A stretch of DNA of 64,000 nucleotides from Streptomyces asoensis (GCF_013085465.1 NZ_CP049838.1:1178001-1242000), one strand, 5' to 3'. Shown: positions 41,316-50,555, numbered from the stretch's first letter. The notes: generated from the sequence alone by a model not told the origin. Translations and numbers: made by a program.

Positions 41316-42551
41316 ATGCCCCGCCTGATGCCGGACACCGGACCGCAGCGCGTCCTCGCGACCTCGAACTTCGTCTATACCGTCGGCAGCGGCCTGTATC
41401 TGACCGCTGGGGTGCTCTACTTCACGGAGGCGGTTCACCTTCCGGCAAGCCGGGTGGGGCTCGGACTCGGCATCGCCGGCCTCGTCGCTCTGGCGCTGGG
41501 TGTCGCGGTCGGTCATCTGGCGGACAGATACGGAGCACGCGGCGTCTACGCCGCCACCCTTGTGGTCCAGGCACTGGCCACGGCCGGCTTCGTGCTGGCG
41601 GACAGCTTCTGGCCGTTCGTTCTCGCGGTCACCGTGGCTGCCGGAGCCAAGGCGGCCGGAACAGCCGCGCGCAGTCCACTCATCAGGCACTACGGAGGCG
41701 ACCGGCCGCAGGAGTTCCGCGCCTACCTCCGCGCGGTGACCAACGTCGGCATCTCCCTCGGTGCCGTGGGAGCCGGGTTGGTGGTTCAGGTGGGCACGCT
41801 CACCGCCTATCAGCTCATGGTCATCGGCAACGCGATCGCCTTCGTGGTCTCCGCGGCGCTCCTCATCTCCCTGCCGCCGGTCACGCCCCTCGCCGCGACC
41901 GGCGGCCCTCGCTGGACAGCTCTCAGAGACCGCCCCTACCTGCTGCTCACCGCACTCGACGGGATCATGGCCATCCAGTTCAAGGTGCTCACCGTGGCCA
42001 TCCCGCTCTGGCTGGTCGGTGCCACCACCGCCCCGCACTGGCTCATCTCGGGCACCATGCTCACCGGCACCGTCATCGTCGTCGCGTTCCAGGTGCGAGC
42101 CAGCCGCAACGTCGATTCCCCCACAGCCGGCGGAAACGCCTACCGCCGAGCAGGCGTGGCCTTTCTCGTCTCCTGTTCACTGATCTCCCTGTCCGCCGGC
42201 ATCCCCGCATGGGCCGCCGCGGCGCTGCTCCTCACCGCAGTGGTGATCCACACCGTCGGCGAACTGTGGCACTCCGCCGCAGGCTTCGAGGTTTCCTTCG
42301 CTCTCGCCCCACCGCACGCCACCGGCCAGTACCTCGGCGTATTCGGGCTGGGCGCCGGACTGGCCGAGGCCCTCGGACCCGCGTTGCTCATTTCGCTGTG
42401 CATCACCTGGGGCCGCCCCGGGTGGTACGTCGTGGGAGCCCTGTTCGCACTGACGGGTCTGGCAGCACCACTCGCCGTCCGCTGGGCACAACGACACCAC
42501 CGTGCCGGGCAGCCGCAGACCGACTCCATGGAACAGGCACAAGCCGCCTGA
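41316..42551 (+). CDS. MFS transporter (putative drug efflux)
   Basis: A 411-residue major facilitator protein with about 12 hydrophobic segments. The loop 2-3 signature is GVAVGHLADRYGARGVY near residues 64-80. The N-terminus is short and cytoplasmic. GGAG eight bases before the ATG at 41316 sets the start. It stands alone after the LacI gene; nothing links it to sugar use. The substrate is unknown; related actinobacterial proteins are labelled macrolide or multidrug exporters. Confidence 0.85.
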   Translation: MPRLMPDTGPQRVLATSNFVYTVGSGLYLTAGVLYFTEAVHLPASRVGLGLGIAGLVALALGVAVGHLADRYGARGVYAATLVVQALATAGFVLADSFWPFVLAVTVAAGAKAAGTAARSPLIRHYGGDRPQEFRAYLRAVTNVGISLGAVGAGLVVQVGTLTAYQLMVIGNAIAFVVSAALLISLPPVTPLAATGGPRWTALRDRPYLLLTALDGIMAIQFKVLTVAIPLWLVGATTAPHWLISGTMLTGTVIVVAFQVRASRNVDSPTAGGNAYRRAGVAFLVSCSLISLSAGIPAWAAAALLLTAVVIHTVGELWHSAAGFEVSFALAPPHATGQYLGVFGLGAGLAEALGPALLISLCITWGRPGWYVVGALFALTGLAAPLAVRWAQRHHRAGQPQTDSMEQAQAA

Positions 42552-43049
42552 GCAGCCTGCCGGAGCAGTCCGACAGCCTCACCCGCCGGCCCGCGGGTCC
42601 AGATCGAATCGCCCTCGGGAGCCACCTCACGACGGCCCGGCCGGCACCAGGACCCCAATACCCGCCAGGCACGGAAAGGACGGTGCTCTCACAGCCGGGC
42701 GCTGACCCGCCCTTCGAGAAGCTCCGGCAAGCCATCCGACCAGCGCGCCGACCGCGTACCAGAACAGGTCCGGTGCATTGAAGGTGGAACCGAGGATCAA
42801 CCGAGCAGCGGTGCTGTGATCCGAACCGGTCAAGGTGATGCGGTCTACGGCTTGTTGCTCGCAGTGTCGGCGTTTCGGCCATTTCCGGCCCGGAGCCGAT
42901 CCAAGCCAGACCAGGGATCCCGCGCCCACGAGGTTCCCTCACCCAGGAAACAGGGGGCTCCCCGGCACGGCCGAATGACGTGTGTTCGATATCGCAGCCG
43001 GGTCGTTAGACCTCACGACTCCGCCACAGCGACCGTCCCAGGGGGAACG
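42552..43049. other. 498-bp region without a firm gene
   Basis: A reverse frame at 42627-42929 has a hydrophobic patch (DLFWYAVGALVGWLAGASRR) that could be the tail of a decayed membrane protein, but no start signal or family. The last 60 bp should hold the promoter of the ABC exporter. Confidence 0.4.
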
Positions 43050-44990
43050 ATGACCTCGGCCATCACGCAGGATCAGCCGCCGCAACCACCGAAGGGCACC
43101 TCGCAGGGCGACGAACCGCAGGAGGCCGGTGTTCGAGAGGAGGAATACCTCTACCGCGACGAGTCGCGGCTCCAGGCCGGCTCCCTACTGACGTCCCGCA
43201 CCATGGCACGGCGCCTGCCCTCGCTCGTTCGGCGCTCGGTGCAGATGGCCTGGCGGGTGGACCGCAGCGCGACCATCGGACTGCTGGTGTGCCAGATCGG
43301 TACGGGCGTCCTCGCGGCTCTTGGCCTCCTGGCCGTCACGGGCACGATCACCGCGCTGATCTCCTCGGGCGGCATCACCGAGCGGCTGTGGGACGCCGCT
43401 CCGCAGCTGGCCGTCATCGCAGCCGCCACCGGCCTGCGCGCGCTGCTGGGCATCACGGTCGTCTGGCTGACCGGACGTCTGCGACCCGTTCTCGGCCGGG
43501 CCGCGGAGCTGACGATGGTCGAGGCCGCGCTCGGCGCAGAACTGGCCGCGAACAACAAGCCCGGCTACAACGACGCCTACGACATCGCCGACCGCGGCGC
43601 CCAGGTCACCCCCGACCTCGTGGAAGAGGCGCAGGACGTCATCGCGGCGACCGCAACGCTCACGGCCGGCGCAGCCGTCCTGACCGTTCTGCACCCGTTG
43701 CTCCTTCCCCTCCTCTTCCTCGCGTGCCTGCCGCAGGCCGCCGCCTATGTACGCTCCGCCCGGGTGATCTACCTCGCCGGGCTGGAGACCTCCGGGCGGC
43801 GCAGGATGCTGGGCAAACTGCGCTGGCACATGGCGTACATGGAGTCCAGCGAGGAGATGCGAGCCTGCCTGGCCGGCCCCTTCCTGATCGGCCGGTACCG
43901 AAAACTGGCCGCCTCGGTCAGCGCCGCTGAGCGCGAGGCCGCGAACACGGGCGCGTGGATGGGGCTGGCCGGTGCTGTTGCCGGCGGGGTCGCCTCGATC
44001 GCTGTGTGGGCGGCGCTGCTGTGGCTCCTCGCCTCCGGCCGCATGAGCCTGGCAGCCGGAGGCGGTGCCGTCTTCGCCCTCCAGACGGCCACCGGCTCCG
44101 TGCGCGGCATCATCAACGGCGGGGCCCGCCTGGTGCGCACCGGCTGGTACGTGCAGGACTGGCAGAACTTCCTCGACAACGCCCACGGCCAGGCCATGAC
44201 CGACTCCCGCGGCACCGCTCCCCTGCCCGCCGCCCCGGTGCGCTTCGAGGTCCGCGACGTGACCTACCGCTACGACGGCGCCCCGAAGGACAGCCTGAGC
44301 GACGTCTCCCTCCACATGCGGCGCGGCGAGATCGTGGCGCTGGTCGGGGAGAACGGCTCCGGCAAGACGACCCTCTCGCGCCTGCTGTGCGGGCTGCTGC
44401 TGCCCACCGAAGGCGAGGTGGCCTGGGACCACGCCTGCACGGCGGACCTGGACCCGTGGGGGGCGTGGGAGCACGTCGCTTTGGTCCCGCAGAAGTTCAC
44501 GTACCTGCCGCTGACGATGCGCGACAACATCACCTTCGGGCAGGGCGACACCAGCGACGCAGCCCTGCTCGCCGCGTGCGAGGCGTCCGGCGCCGCGGAG
44601 ATGCTGCCGGGCCTCCGCTCCGGCATCAACACCCTCCTGACCAGCGAGTGGTTCGGCGGGCAGCAGCTCTCCGGAGGCCAGTGGCAGCGTCTGGTCCTCA
44701 CCCGCGCCTTCCACCGGCAGGCGGCACTGCTGGTGATGGATGAACCCACGGCAGCCCTCGACGCACGCGCGGAGCACCGGATCTTCGCCGGCCTGCGCGA
44801 ACTGGCCAAGGACCGCGCCATTTTGCTGATCACGCACCGGCTCACCAATGTGGCCGTAGCCGACCGGATCGTGGTCCTGGACAAGGGACGGATCGTCCAG
44901 GAGGGCACCTACGCCCAGCTCACCCGGGAGCCGGGGCTCTTCCAGTCCCTGTGGGAGCTGCAACGCCGGATGAGCGGCAACGCCGCCTGA
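43050..44990 (+). CDS. ABC exporter half-transporter (TMD-NBD fusion)
   Basis: A 646-residue exporter. Residues about 60-330 form the transmembrane domain. The ATPase follows with Walker A LVGENGSGKTTLSRLL, Q-loop LVPQKFTYLPLTMRDNI, signature LSGGQWQRLVLTR, Walker B LLVMDEPTAALDARAE and ILLITHRLTNVA. GGGGGAA precedes the ATG. It is followed 63 bp later by a double-Nudix protein, then two more Nudix-related frames. Such exporters often move peptides or small natural products; the Nudix link is unexplained. Confidence 0.88.
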   Translation: MTSAITQDQPPQPPKGTSQGDEPQEAGVREEEYLYRDESRLQAGSLLTSRTMARRLPSLVRRSVQMAWRVDRSATIGLLVCQIGTGVLAALGLLAVTGTITALISSGGITERLWDAAPQLAVIAAATGLRALLGITVVWLTGRLRPVLGRAAELTMVEAALGAELAANNKPGYNDAYDIADRGAQVTPDLVEEAQDVIAATATLTAGAAVLTVLHPLLLPLLFLACLPQAAAYVRSARVIYLAGLETSGRRRMLGKLRWHMAYMESSEEMRACLAGPFLIGRYRKLAASVSAAEREAANTGAWMGLAGAVAGGVASIAVWAALLWLLASGRMSLAAGGGAVFALQTATGSVRGIINGGARLVRTGWYVQDWQNFLDNAHGQAMTDSRGTAPLPAAPVRFEVRDVTYRYDGAPKDSLSDVSLHMRRGEIVALVGENGSGKTTLSRLLCGLLLPTEGEVAWDHACTADLDPWGAWEHVALVPQKFTYLPLTMRDNITFGQGDTSDAALLAACEASGAAEMLPGLRSGINTLLTSEWFGGQQLSGGQWQRLVLTRAFHRQAALLVMDEPTAALDARAEHRIFAGLRELAKDRAILLITHRLTNVAVADRIVVLDKGRIVQEGTYAQLTREPGLFQSLWELQRRMSGNAA

Positions 44991-45053
44991 TCACCACTCC
45001 CCGGTCCGCACCGTACACACACGCCCGCCCGCCGTCCTGAAAGGCAGAGCCAC

Positions 45054-46196
45054 ATGACCTCTCCCGTCCCCGCCGCTTCGGATCGCGTCGCACCACGTGC
45101 CGCCCCGTCCGCAGCGCCGTACGCCGCGTCCCGGCACGCGGTGTGGCTCGGCGCTGCCGCGATCGTCACCGACCAGGTCGGCCGAGTCCTGCTGGTGCAC
45201 CCCACCTACCGCAAGGACGACCGGTGGCTGCTGCCCGGAGGCGTCGCCGAACCCGGCGAACACCCGCACGTCACCTGCCGACGCGAGATCACCGAGGAAC
45301 TGGGCCTGGCAGACCTGCCCCTGTCGGGCGTTCTCGCCGTGCACTCCCTCTCGTCGCACCACCCCGACATCCAGCCCGGCATGCCCTGCCCCGGAGAGAT
45401 CCGCTACGTCTTCGACGGCGGAACCCTCACGCCCGACCAGGTGGAGGCTATCCGCCTGCCGCGCGAGGAGCTGTCCGAGTTCGCCTTCCTGGAGACCCGG
45501 GACGCGGTGCAGCGGCTGCGCCCCTTAGACGGGCAGATCATGCTCGCCGCCTACCGTGCCCGGCTCGGGAACACCGCCACCGTCCACCTCGCCGACGGCC
45601 GGCACATCCTCGACGTCCCGGCGCTGGATCGCTATGACGTCCACGTCCGCTACCGCCCCTTGTGGGACAGCCCCCTCAACCGCAGCCCCGTCCCCGAGCG
45701 GTTCCCCGTGCAGCAAGCCTGGGCATGGTGCTTCGTCCCCGACGGCCGGGTCGTCCTCGTGGCCGACCCCGGCCCCCGGGGCGCGCTGCCCATGCTGCCC
45801 GGCGGCACCGTGGAGAAGGCCGACACGACGCCCGAGGACACCCTCCACCGCGAAGCCGTGGAGGAAGCCCAACTCACCCTCACCGACCCGGTGCGACTGG
45901 GCTGGGTGCTCGACGAGACCGGCGAGGTCTACGGCGGAGTGGGGCCCAACGCCCGACTCCGCCTGGCCGCCCGGGTCACCGAAATCGGACCGGCGGCCGT
46001 CGACCCCGCCACCGGCCACCCCTTCGCACGCCTGCTCGCCACCCCAGCCCAGGCAGCCGCCCTGCTGGGATGGGGCCCGCCAGGAGCGCGGCAAGCCCTG
46101 CTCGCCGCCGAAACAGCCCGGCAACGGTGGGGCTTTCCCACCGCGGGACGCACCGTCATCGAGGAAGTCCCTGCGGAGGGGATGCGGCTGAGCTGA
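45054..46196 (+). CDS. Double-domain Nudix hydrolase
   Basis: A 380-residue protein with two Nudix folds. Domain 1 (about 28-170) has a complete box: GGVAEPGEHPHVTCRREITE then ELGL, fitting Gx5Ex7REUxEExGU. Domain 2 (about 220-355) has a box with one residue too many and Asp in place of the first Glu (GGTVEKADTTPEDTLHREAV then EEAQL), so it may bind rather than cleave. Domain 1 should hydrolyse a nucleoside diphosphate derivative. It follows the ABC exporter gene closely. Confidence 0.85.
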   Translation: MTSPVPAASDRVAPRAAPSAAPYAASRHAVWLGAAAIVTDQVGRVLLVHPTYRKDDRWLLPGGVAEPGEHPHVTCRREITEELGLADLPLSGVLAVHSLSSHHPDIQPGMPCPGEIRYVFDGGTLTPDQVEAIRLPREELSEFAFLETRDAVQRLRPLDGQIMLAAYRARLGNTATVHLADGRHILDVPALDRYDVHVRYRPLWDSPLNRSPVPERFPVQQAWAWCFVPDGRVVLVADPGPRGALPMLPGGTVEKADTTPEDTLHREAVEEAQLTLTDPVRLGWVLDETGEVYGGVGPNARLRLAARVTEIGPAAVDPATGHPFARLLATPAQAAALLGWGPPGARQALLAAETARQRWGFPTAGRTVIEEVPAEGMRLS

Positions 46197-46253
46197 CACG
46201 CACGCCCCCCGCCTCAACTCCTACCGCTCCGCGCCCCCCTCTGAGGTACATCT

Positions 46254-46415
46254 ATGCCGCTGTCGCACCACCACATCCGCACCACCGTCGAGACCTACCT
46301 CGCGCATCACCCTCACGAGCGCACGCAACTCGGCGGCCTCGTGGACGCCCTCGACCGGCCCACCGATATCGAGGAAGAAGTCGCCGGCATCGAGTGGCGG
46401 CCCGTGGACAGGTGA
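46254..46415 (+). CDS. Small ORF resembling a Nudix-protein N-terminus
   Basis: A 53-residue frame: IRTTVETYLAHHPHERTQLG, GLVDALDRPTDIEEEVAG and EWRPVDR. The first part resembles the leader helices of Streptomyces Nudix hydrolases (VEAYLARHP-type), but the hydrolase body is missing. Its stop overlaps the GTG of the next Nudix gene (GTGA), so it is probably translated and coupled. It may be a relic that now acts as a leader peptide. Confidence 0.5.
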   Translation: MPLSHHHIRTTVETYLAHHPHERTQLGGLVDALDRPTDIEEEVAGIEWRPVDR

Positions 46416-47020
46416 CCTCCCCCTCCCTGCGGGAGAAGCTGCTCAAGCTCACGCCCGCCGTCGAACCCGAGGCCGCCAACGCCTCCGCCCTGATCTACAA
46501 CGACCGCGGCGAGTATCTGCTCCACCTGCGCGACTACTTCCCCGTCCAGATCTGGGAGCCGGGCATGTGGTCACTGCTGGGCGGCGGCCGCGAGCCCCAG
46601 GACGCCACGCTGGAACACACCGTGCGGCGCGAACTGGACGAGGAAGCCGTCCTCCACATCGCCGACCTGACCCCGTTCGGCATCGAGGAAGCAACCGATG
46701 ATGCCGGCACGACCGTTCCCATTGCCATCTACGCCGGCCGCTGGAACGGCGATCCCCGCGAACTACACCTGACGGAAGGGGTGATGCTGGCCTGGTTCGC
46801 CCCCCTCCGAACTCCACCGTTTGCGCATCGCGCCCACCACCAGCGACCTCGTACGCCGCCACGCCGCCCGGTCGGCACATCCTGCACCGGGTCCCGGAGC
46901 GGGGCCGCAGCGAACGATGAGCGCCAACCGGCTTCCCCGCACGGCACGGTCCTCGACGTCATCGGCGTCTCACGTGCTGGACAGGCCATTTCGGACGCCC
47001 GAACAAAACCCCTTGCCTAA
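46412..47020 (+). CDS. Nudix hydrolase with a frameshifted C-terminus
   Basis: A GTG start overlaps the preceding stop. The body is sound: EAANASALIYNDRGEYLLHL, then the Nudix box GGGREPQDATLEHTVRRELD followed by EEAVLHI, and TTVPIAIYAGRWNGDP. From about 46805 the reading is random (LRTPPFAHRAHHQRPRTPPR). One extra C in the run at 46800-46806 explains it, as the next frame gives SELHRLRIAPTTSDLVRRHA. A second extra C near 46868 would then lead to GRHILHRVPERGRSER and a stop near 46920. Probably a mutated or mis-sequenced gene. Confidence 0.65.
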   Translation: MTSPSLREKLLKLTPAVEPEAANASALIYNDRGEYLLHLRDYFPVQIWEPGMWSLLGGGREPQDATLEHTVRRELDEEAVLHIADLTPFGIEEATDDAGTTVPIAIYAGRWNGDPRELHLTEGVMLAWFAPLRTPPFAHRAHHQRPRTPPRRPVGTSCTGSRSGAAANDERQPASPHGTVLDVIGVSRAGQAISDARTKPLA

Positions 47021-47045
47021 TGGTCAAGAAGTGTTGACCATTAGG
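47016..47045. promoter_or_regulatory. Perfect 12-bp inverted repeat, ArsR operator candidate
   Basis: CCTAATGGTCAA (47016-47027) and TTGACCATTAGG (47034-47045) are exact reverse complements with a 6-nt spacer, ending three bases before the GTG of the ArsR gene. This is a very likely autoregulatory site. Confidence 0.75.
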
Positions 47046-47048
47046 GGC

Positions 47049-47588
47049 GTGCCTACCGATGATGTTCCCGAGACGCTCCACGTCACCACGGACGAGCAGC
47101 TGCGCGCCGTCTCCAATCTCACGCGGCACCGGATCATGGCCGTGCTCCGCTTCGAGCCCGCGACGATCACGCAGATCGCCGAGCGGGTGGGCCTTGCGAA
47201 GGGGAGTTCCAGCTATCACGTGCGGCTGCTGGAGCGGGCCGGCCTGGTGAAGGTGGTACGGACACGGAAGGTGCGGGGGGTCACCGAGCGGTACTACGCG
47301 ATGGCCGCGCGGGCGATCGTGCTGCCGGATCCGGGCGAGGGAGGGCCGGATGTGCTGATGCGGCATGCGGTGGCGGACCTGGAGGCAGCGCCGGCGGACG
47401 GCGAGCGGCACGTGCGGATGGCGCATCTGCGGCTCACCGAGGAGCAGTTCGCCGAGCTGGGGGCGCGGCTGGAGGCTCTGGCGGACGAGTACCGGGAGCT
47501 GTCCGATCCGTCGCTGCCGGACGCGTCACTCGTCTTCGCACTGTTCCACCCGACACCGCGCGAGCAGGCCGAGGGGGGCGCCAAGTGA
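47049..47588 (+). CDS. ArsR-type winged-helix regulator
   Basis: A 179-residue protein: LRAVSNLTRHRIMAVLRFEP and TITQIAERVGLAKGSSSYHV then RLLERAGLVKVVRT form an ArsR/HTH_20 domain. A helical C-terminus (RLTEEQFAELGARLEALADE) may dimerise or bind ligand. It is coupled to the MFS gene by a GTGA overlap, a common regulator-exporter pair. The GTG at 47049 starts just after a perfect inverted repeat, so the message is probably leaderless or nearly so; the frame itself is open far upstream. Confidence 0.87.
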   Translation: MPTDDVPETLHVTTDEQLRAVSNLTRHRIMAVLRFEPATITQIAERVGLAKGSSSYHVRLLERAGLVKVVRTRKVRGVTERYYAMAARAIVLPDPGEGGPDVLMRHAVADLEAAPADGERHVRMAHLRLTEEQFAELGARLEALADEYRELSDPSLPDASLVFALFHPTPREQAEGGAK

Positions 47589-48871
47589 CCTCAGGTGTTC
47601 GGAAGTTGCCGACCGGGTTCGGACGGCTGTGGACTGCGCAGACGGTGTCCTCGCTCGGTGACGGGGTGTCGCATGCCGCGCTGCCGCTGCTCGCGTTGAC
47701 GTTGACGCGGGATCCGATGGCGCTCGCCGTCGTCACGGCCGCGGGGACGCTGCCGTGGCTGCTCTTCGGGGTGCTCGGCGGTGCGCTCGTGGACCGCTGG
47801 GACCACCGGCGCACGATGTGGGTCGCGGACACGGCTCGCGCGGTGCTGCTCGCGATACCGGCGGCAGCGGCCGTGCTCGACGTGCTGAGCATTCCGCTGC
47901 TCGCGGCCGTCGCCTTCCTGCTCGGCCTCGGCGGGCTGTTCTTCGACACGGCCGCCACGGCCTACCTGCCGGATCTTCTCGGCCGCGACCCGGCGCTCCT
48001 GGAGCGCGCCAACTCCCGCCTGCGCGGCGCCCAGACCGCCATGTCCGGTTTCGCGGGACCGCCGACGGGCAGTGCGCTGCTCGCGCTCGGGCGGGCGCTT
48101 CCGCTGCTCGCCGACGCGGTGTCGTTCGCGCTCTCCGCACTGCTCGTACGGTCGCTGCCTGCCGCACCCCGGCCCGTACCGCAGGCCCGTGAGTCGCTGC
48201 TACGGCAGGCGCGGGCCGGCGCCTCACACGTATTCCGGGATCAGTTGCTGCTCGGGCTCGCGCTCCGCCCGGCGGTCGGGAACATCGCCTTCCTCGCCGT
48301 GGAGACCGTCCTCGCCCTCTTCGCGCACGACCGCCTCGGCATCGACACCTACGGCTTCGGCCTGCTCCTCACGGCGGAGGCCACCGGCGGCCTGCTCGGC
48401 GCGGGCATCGCCTCCTTCCTCGGCCGACGACTCGGCACCGGCACCGCACTGACCTGCACAGCCGCCGTCGAGGGACTCGCCATCCTGGGCCTTGCCGCCG
48501 CCCGGAACCCGTACGTCGCCGGCCTCGCACTCGCCGTCTGCGGAGCGGGCATGGGCGCCACGATGGTGCTCGGCCCCTCGCTGCGGCAGGCGATCGTCCC
48601 GGCCCACCTGATGGGCCGGGTCGCCTCCACCTCCCGCATGCTCGCCATGTGCGCCGCCCCGTTCGGCGCCTTCCTCGGCGGCTGGCTGGCCACCACCTAC
48701 GACGTACGCACCCCGCTCTACACCGCCGCCGGCCTCCTCCTCACCATGACCGCCGTCACGTCGACCATGACCAGCAACCGCCGGGTCGAGGCGGCGCTGC
48801 GTGCCGCCGCCCCGGCCGATGATCCAGATCACCCGGAATCCCGGGATTCCGTTCAGGAGCATGCCATTTAG
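47585..48871 (+). CDS. MFS transporter
   Basis: A 428-residue MFS protein with about 12 hydrophobic segments. The N-terminal motif is RLWTAQTVSSLGDGVSHAAL, and LGGALVDRWDHRRTMWVADT is the loop 2-3 signature of the enterobactin/macrolide-exporter (EntS/MefA-like) group. GTG start overlaps the ArsR stop. Probably exports a toxic compound sensed by the ArsR protein. Confidence 0.9.
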   Translation: MTSGVRKLPTGFGRLWTAQTVSSLGDGVSHAALPLLALTLTRDPMALAVVTAAGTLPWLLFGVLGGALVDRWDHRRTMWVADTARAVLLAIPAAAAVLDVLSIPLLAAVAFLLGLGGLFFDTAATAYLPDLLGRDPALLERANSRLRGAQTAMSGFAGPPTGSALLALGRALPLLADAVSFALSALLVRSLPAAPRPVPQARESLLRQARAGASHVFRDQLLLGLALRPAVGNIAFLAVETVLALFAHDRLGIDTYGFGLLLTAEATGGLLGAGIASFLGRRLGTGTALTCTAAVEGLAILGLAAARNPYVAGLALAVCGAGMGATMVLGPSLRQAIVPAHLMGRVASTSRMLAMCAAPFGAFLGGWLATTYDVRTPLYTAAGLLLTMTAVTSTMTSNRRVEAALRAAAPADDPDHPESRDSVQEHAI

Positions 48872-48995
48872 GGCTCCGCGAGGTCGTTGAGCCAGTGCTA
48901 GACCCAGCTCGGCGTTCCTCGCTTCGGCCCGGAGCGTCGGGTGCCTGGCCTCCACAAAATGCAACGAGTGGCCCAGCGGGCCGGGTGCGCCACCG

Positions 48996-49745
48996 TCAAT
49001 AGGGGCGCACGGTGTTGTAACGCAGGGCAAGCTTCTCGCGCATCGCCGCCTCGGCCGACGCGTCGACCTCAGGCACCAGGGCTTCCACGGTCGCCACCGC
49101 CGAGGAGACTGCCGTACGCGGCACGGCTTCCTCCACCGCCGTCAACAGCGCGGTCCGCCGCGGCTCCGGTGCCCGCTCGATCGTCTGCGCCTTGCTCAGC
49201 TGCCCGTACCGGGCCAGCGTGGACAGCCGGTTCACCGGCACCCGCGACAGGTTCACCCGGCCCAGCGCGAACGCGGAGATCTCCTCACCCGCTCCATCGC
49301 GGGGCCCGTCGTCTTCGTCGGCGGCGTGCGCAGCCGCTCCAGTTCCGAGACCCGCTTGCCGTCCGGCACCACCAGCGGTTCGGCCTGCGCAGGCGCGAGT
49401 GCGGGATCGGCCCGGTGCGTGGCCCTGGCCACCGCCTCGTACAGGCGCCGCTCGGCCACTGTGCGGGCCTCGGACACCTGCCGGGCCGGCACCGAGACGC
49501 CCGGCAGCAGCACCCGGTTCTTGCGCAGCCACGTCACTGCGTGGTTGAACAGCGCCACCGTCCCCTCAGCGTGCGTCCACGCCCGCCCGTACGCCGCAGC
49601 GCGATCAGATCGCGGCTGTCATCGTCGAGGAAGAAGAACCGCTCCAGCTCCGGACGCGTGGGGAGCGGTGATCGTCCCGTACGTCTCGGCCTGCTCATCA
49701 GTCAGAAACTGAAACTCCACCGGCACGAACCGGACCGTGGCCACC
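48996..49745 (-). mobile_element. Decayed Tn3-family transposase (N-terminal DUF4158 part)
   Basis: The reverse strand carries ordered pieces of a Tn3-family transposase in several frames. These are VEFQFLTDEQAETYGTIT near 49720; RPELERFFFLDDDSRDLIAL near 49640; LPGVSVPARQVSEARTVAER and ELERLRTPPTKTTG near 49330-49500; and ISAFALGRVNLSRVPVNRLS then LARYGQLSKAQTIERAPEPR near 49150-49280. A final piece, AMREKLALRYNTVRPY, ends at 48996. Several frameshifts and two or more internal deletions separate them, and the catalytic half is gone. It cannot transpose. Confidence 0.7.
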
Positions 49746-49894
49746 CGAGATGCCCCGCTCGGCGGGTATCGCCGAACCCCAGCAGCACCACCGGACGGTG
49801 CGCCAACCGACGAAGACCAATCTCAGCGGCACTTTCTGTACCGCAACTACTCACACCCGGGGAGGCCCGTGGGTTCAGCGGAACTGAAGCTTCT

Positions 49895-49964
49895 TCAGCG
49901 GGAACTCGCGGATCGGTCCGTGTGCATCAGTTGGGTGTATCCGTGGGTTCGGTAGAACGCGGGG
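49895..49964 (-). pseudogene. Tail fragment of an unknown (possibly GNAT) gene
   Basis: About 22 codons in the reverse frame read AFYRTHGYTQLMHTDRSASS then a stop at 49895. This looks like the C-terminus of an acetyltransferase-like protein, directly downstream of the MarR stop. No other part of such a gene is present. Confidence 0.35.
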
Positions 49965-50465
49965 TCAGGAGGTCCGGGTGTGGTGGTCCAGCAAGCGGGT
50001 GAGCGACTGCACGAACTGGTCGCGTTCGGCCGGACTCAGCGGTGCGAGCAGTTCGTCGTGGAGGTCGTCCAGGACCTTGTCGAGGCGGCGTAGGTGACGG
50101 CGGCCTCGGGCGGAGATCGTGATGATGTTGCGGCGCCGGTCATCGGGATCCGGCGCCCGCTCGACGAGGTCACGCTCGGCCAGTTCGTTGAGCACGCCGA
50201 CCATGTCGCTGCGGTAGATGCCGGAGCGTCTGCTCAGCTCCGCCTGGCTGGCCGGCCCGTGCTCTTGCAGTGAGGCGAGCACGGCGTAGTGCCACTTGCG
50301 GGCATCGGCCCGGGCTAGCCCCTCAGTGATCAGCCGGTCCGACCGCATGGTCAGCTGCGACAACAGTCGGCTCGCCCGCCGACTCAGCCTGTCGGGCGTC
50401 TTGAGCGCGCCGTCGTCGGGCATATCCGCGGCTTCGGCTCTGATCATGGCGCCCATCCTATCCAT
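49965..50465 (-). CDS. MarR-family transcriptional regulator
   Basis: A 166-residue MarR protein: YAVLASLQEHGPASQAELSR then RSGIYRSDMVGVLNELAERD is the recognition region, and LVERAPDPDDRRRNIITISA the wing with the Asp-Arg-Arg motif. It is divergent from the dienelactone hydrolase at 50556. Two inverted repeats in the gap (50468-50484 and 50507-50527) match each other and are its likely sites. Several ATGs (50465, 50456, 50447) could be used. Confidence 0.9.
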   Translation of the reverse strand: MDRMGAMIRAEAADMPDDGALKTPDRLSRRASRLLSQLTMRSDRLITEGLARADARKWHYAVLASLQEHGPASQAELSRRSGIYRSDMVGVLNELAERDLVERAPDPDDRRRNIITISARGRRHLRRLDKVLDDLHDELLAPLSPAERDQFVQSLTRLLDHHTRTS

Positions 50466-50467
50466 TG

Positions 50468-50527
50468 CGTTAGTCAGACTAACGATGTACGTTCACTCGC
50501 GCCGAAAACGTTAGTGCGACGAACGTT
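50468..50527. promoter_or_regulatory. Two MarR operator candidates
   Basis: CGTTAGTC-A-GACTAACG at 50468-50484 is perfect. ACGTTAGT-GCG-ACGAACGT at 50508-50526 matches in 7 of 8 arm positions and shares the ACGTTAGT half-site. They cover both divergent promoters. Confidence 0.7.
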
Positions 50528-50555
50528 TATCGAGTGAACTCCAAGAAGGAAGCTC

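Noticed and set aside
43185..44963. 592-codon reverse frame opposite the ABC exporter
   Set aside because: Shadow frame; exporter motifs are intact on the forward strand.
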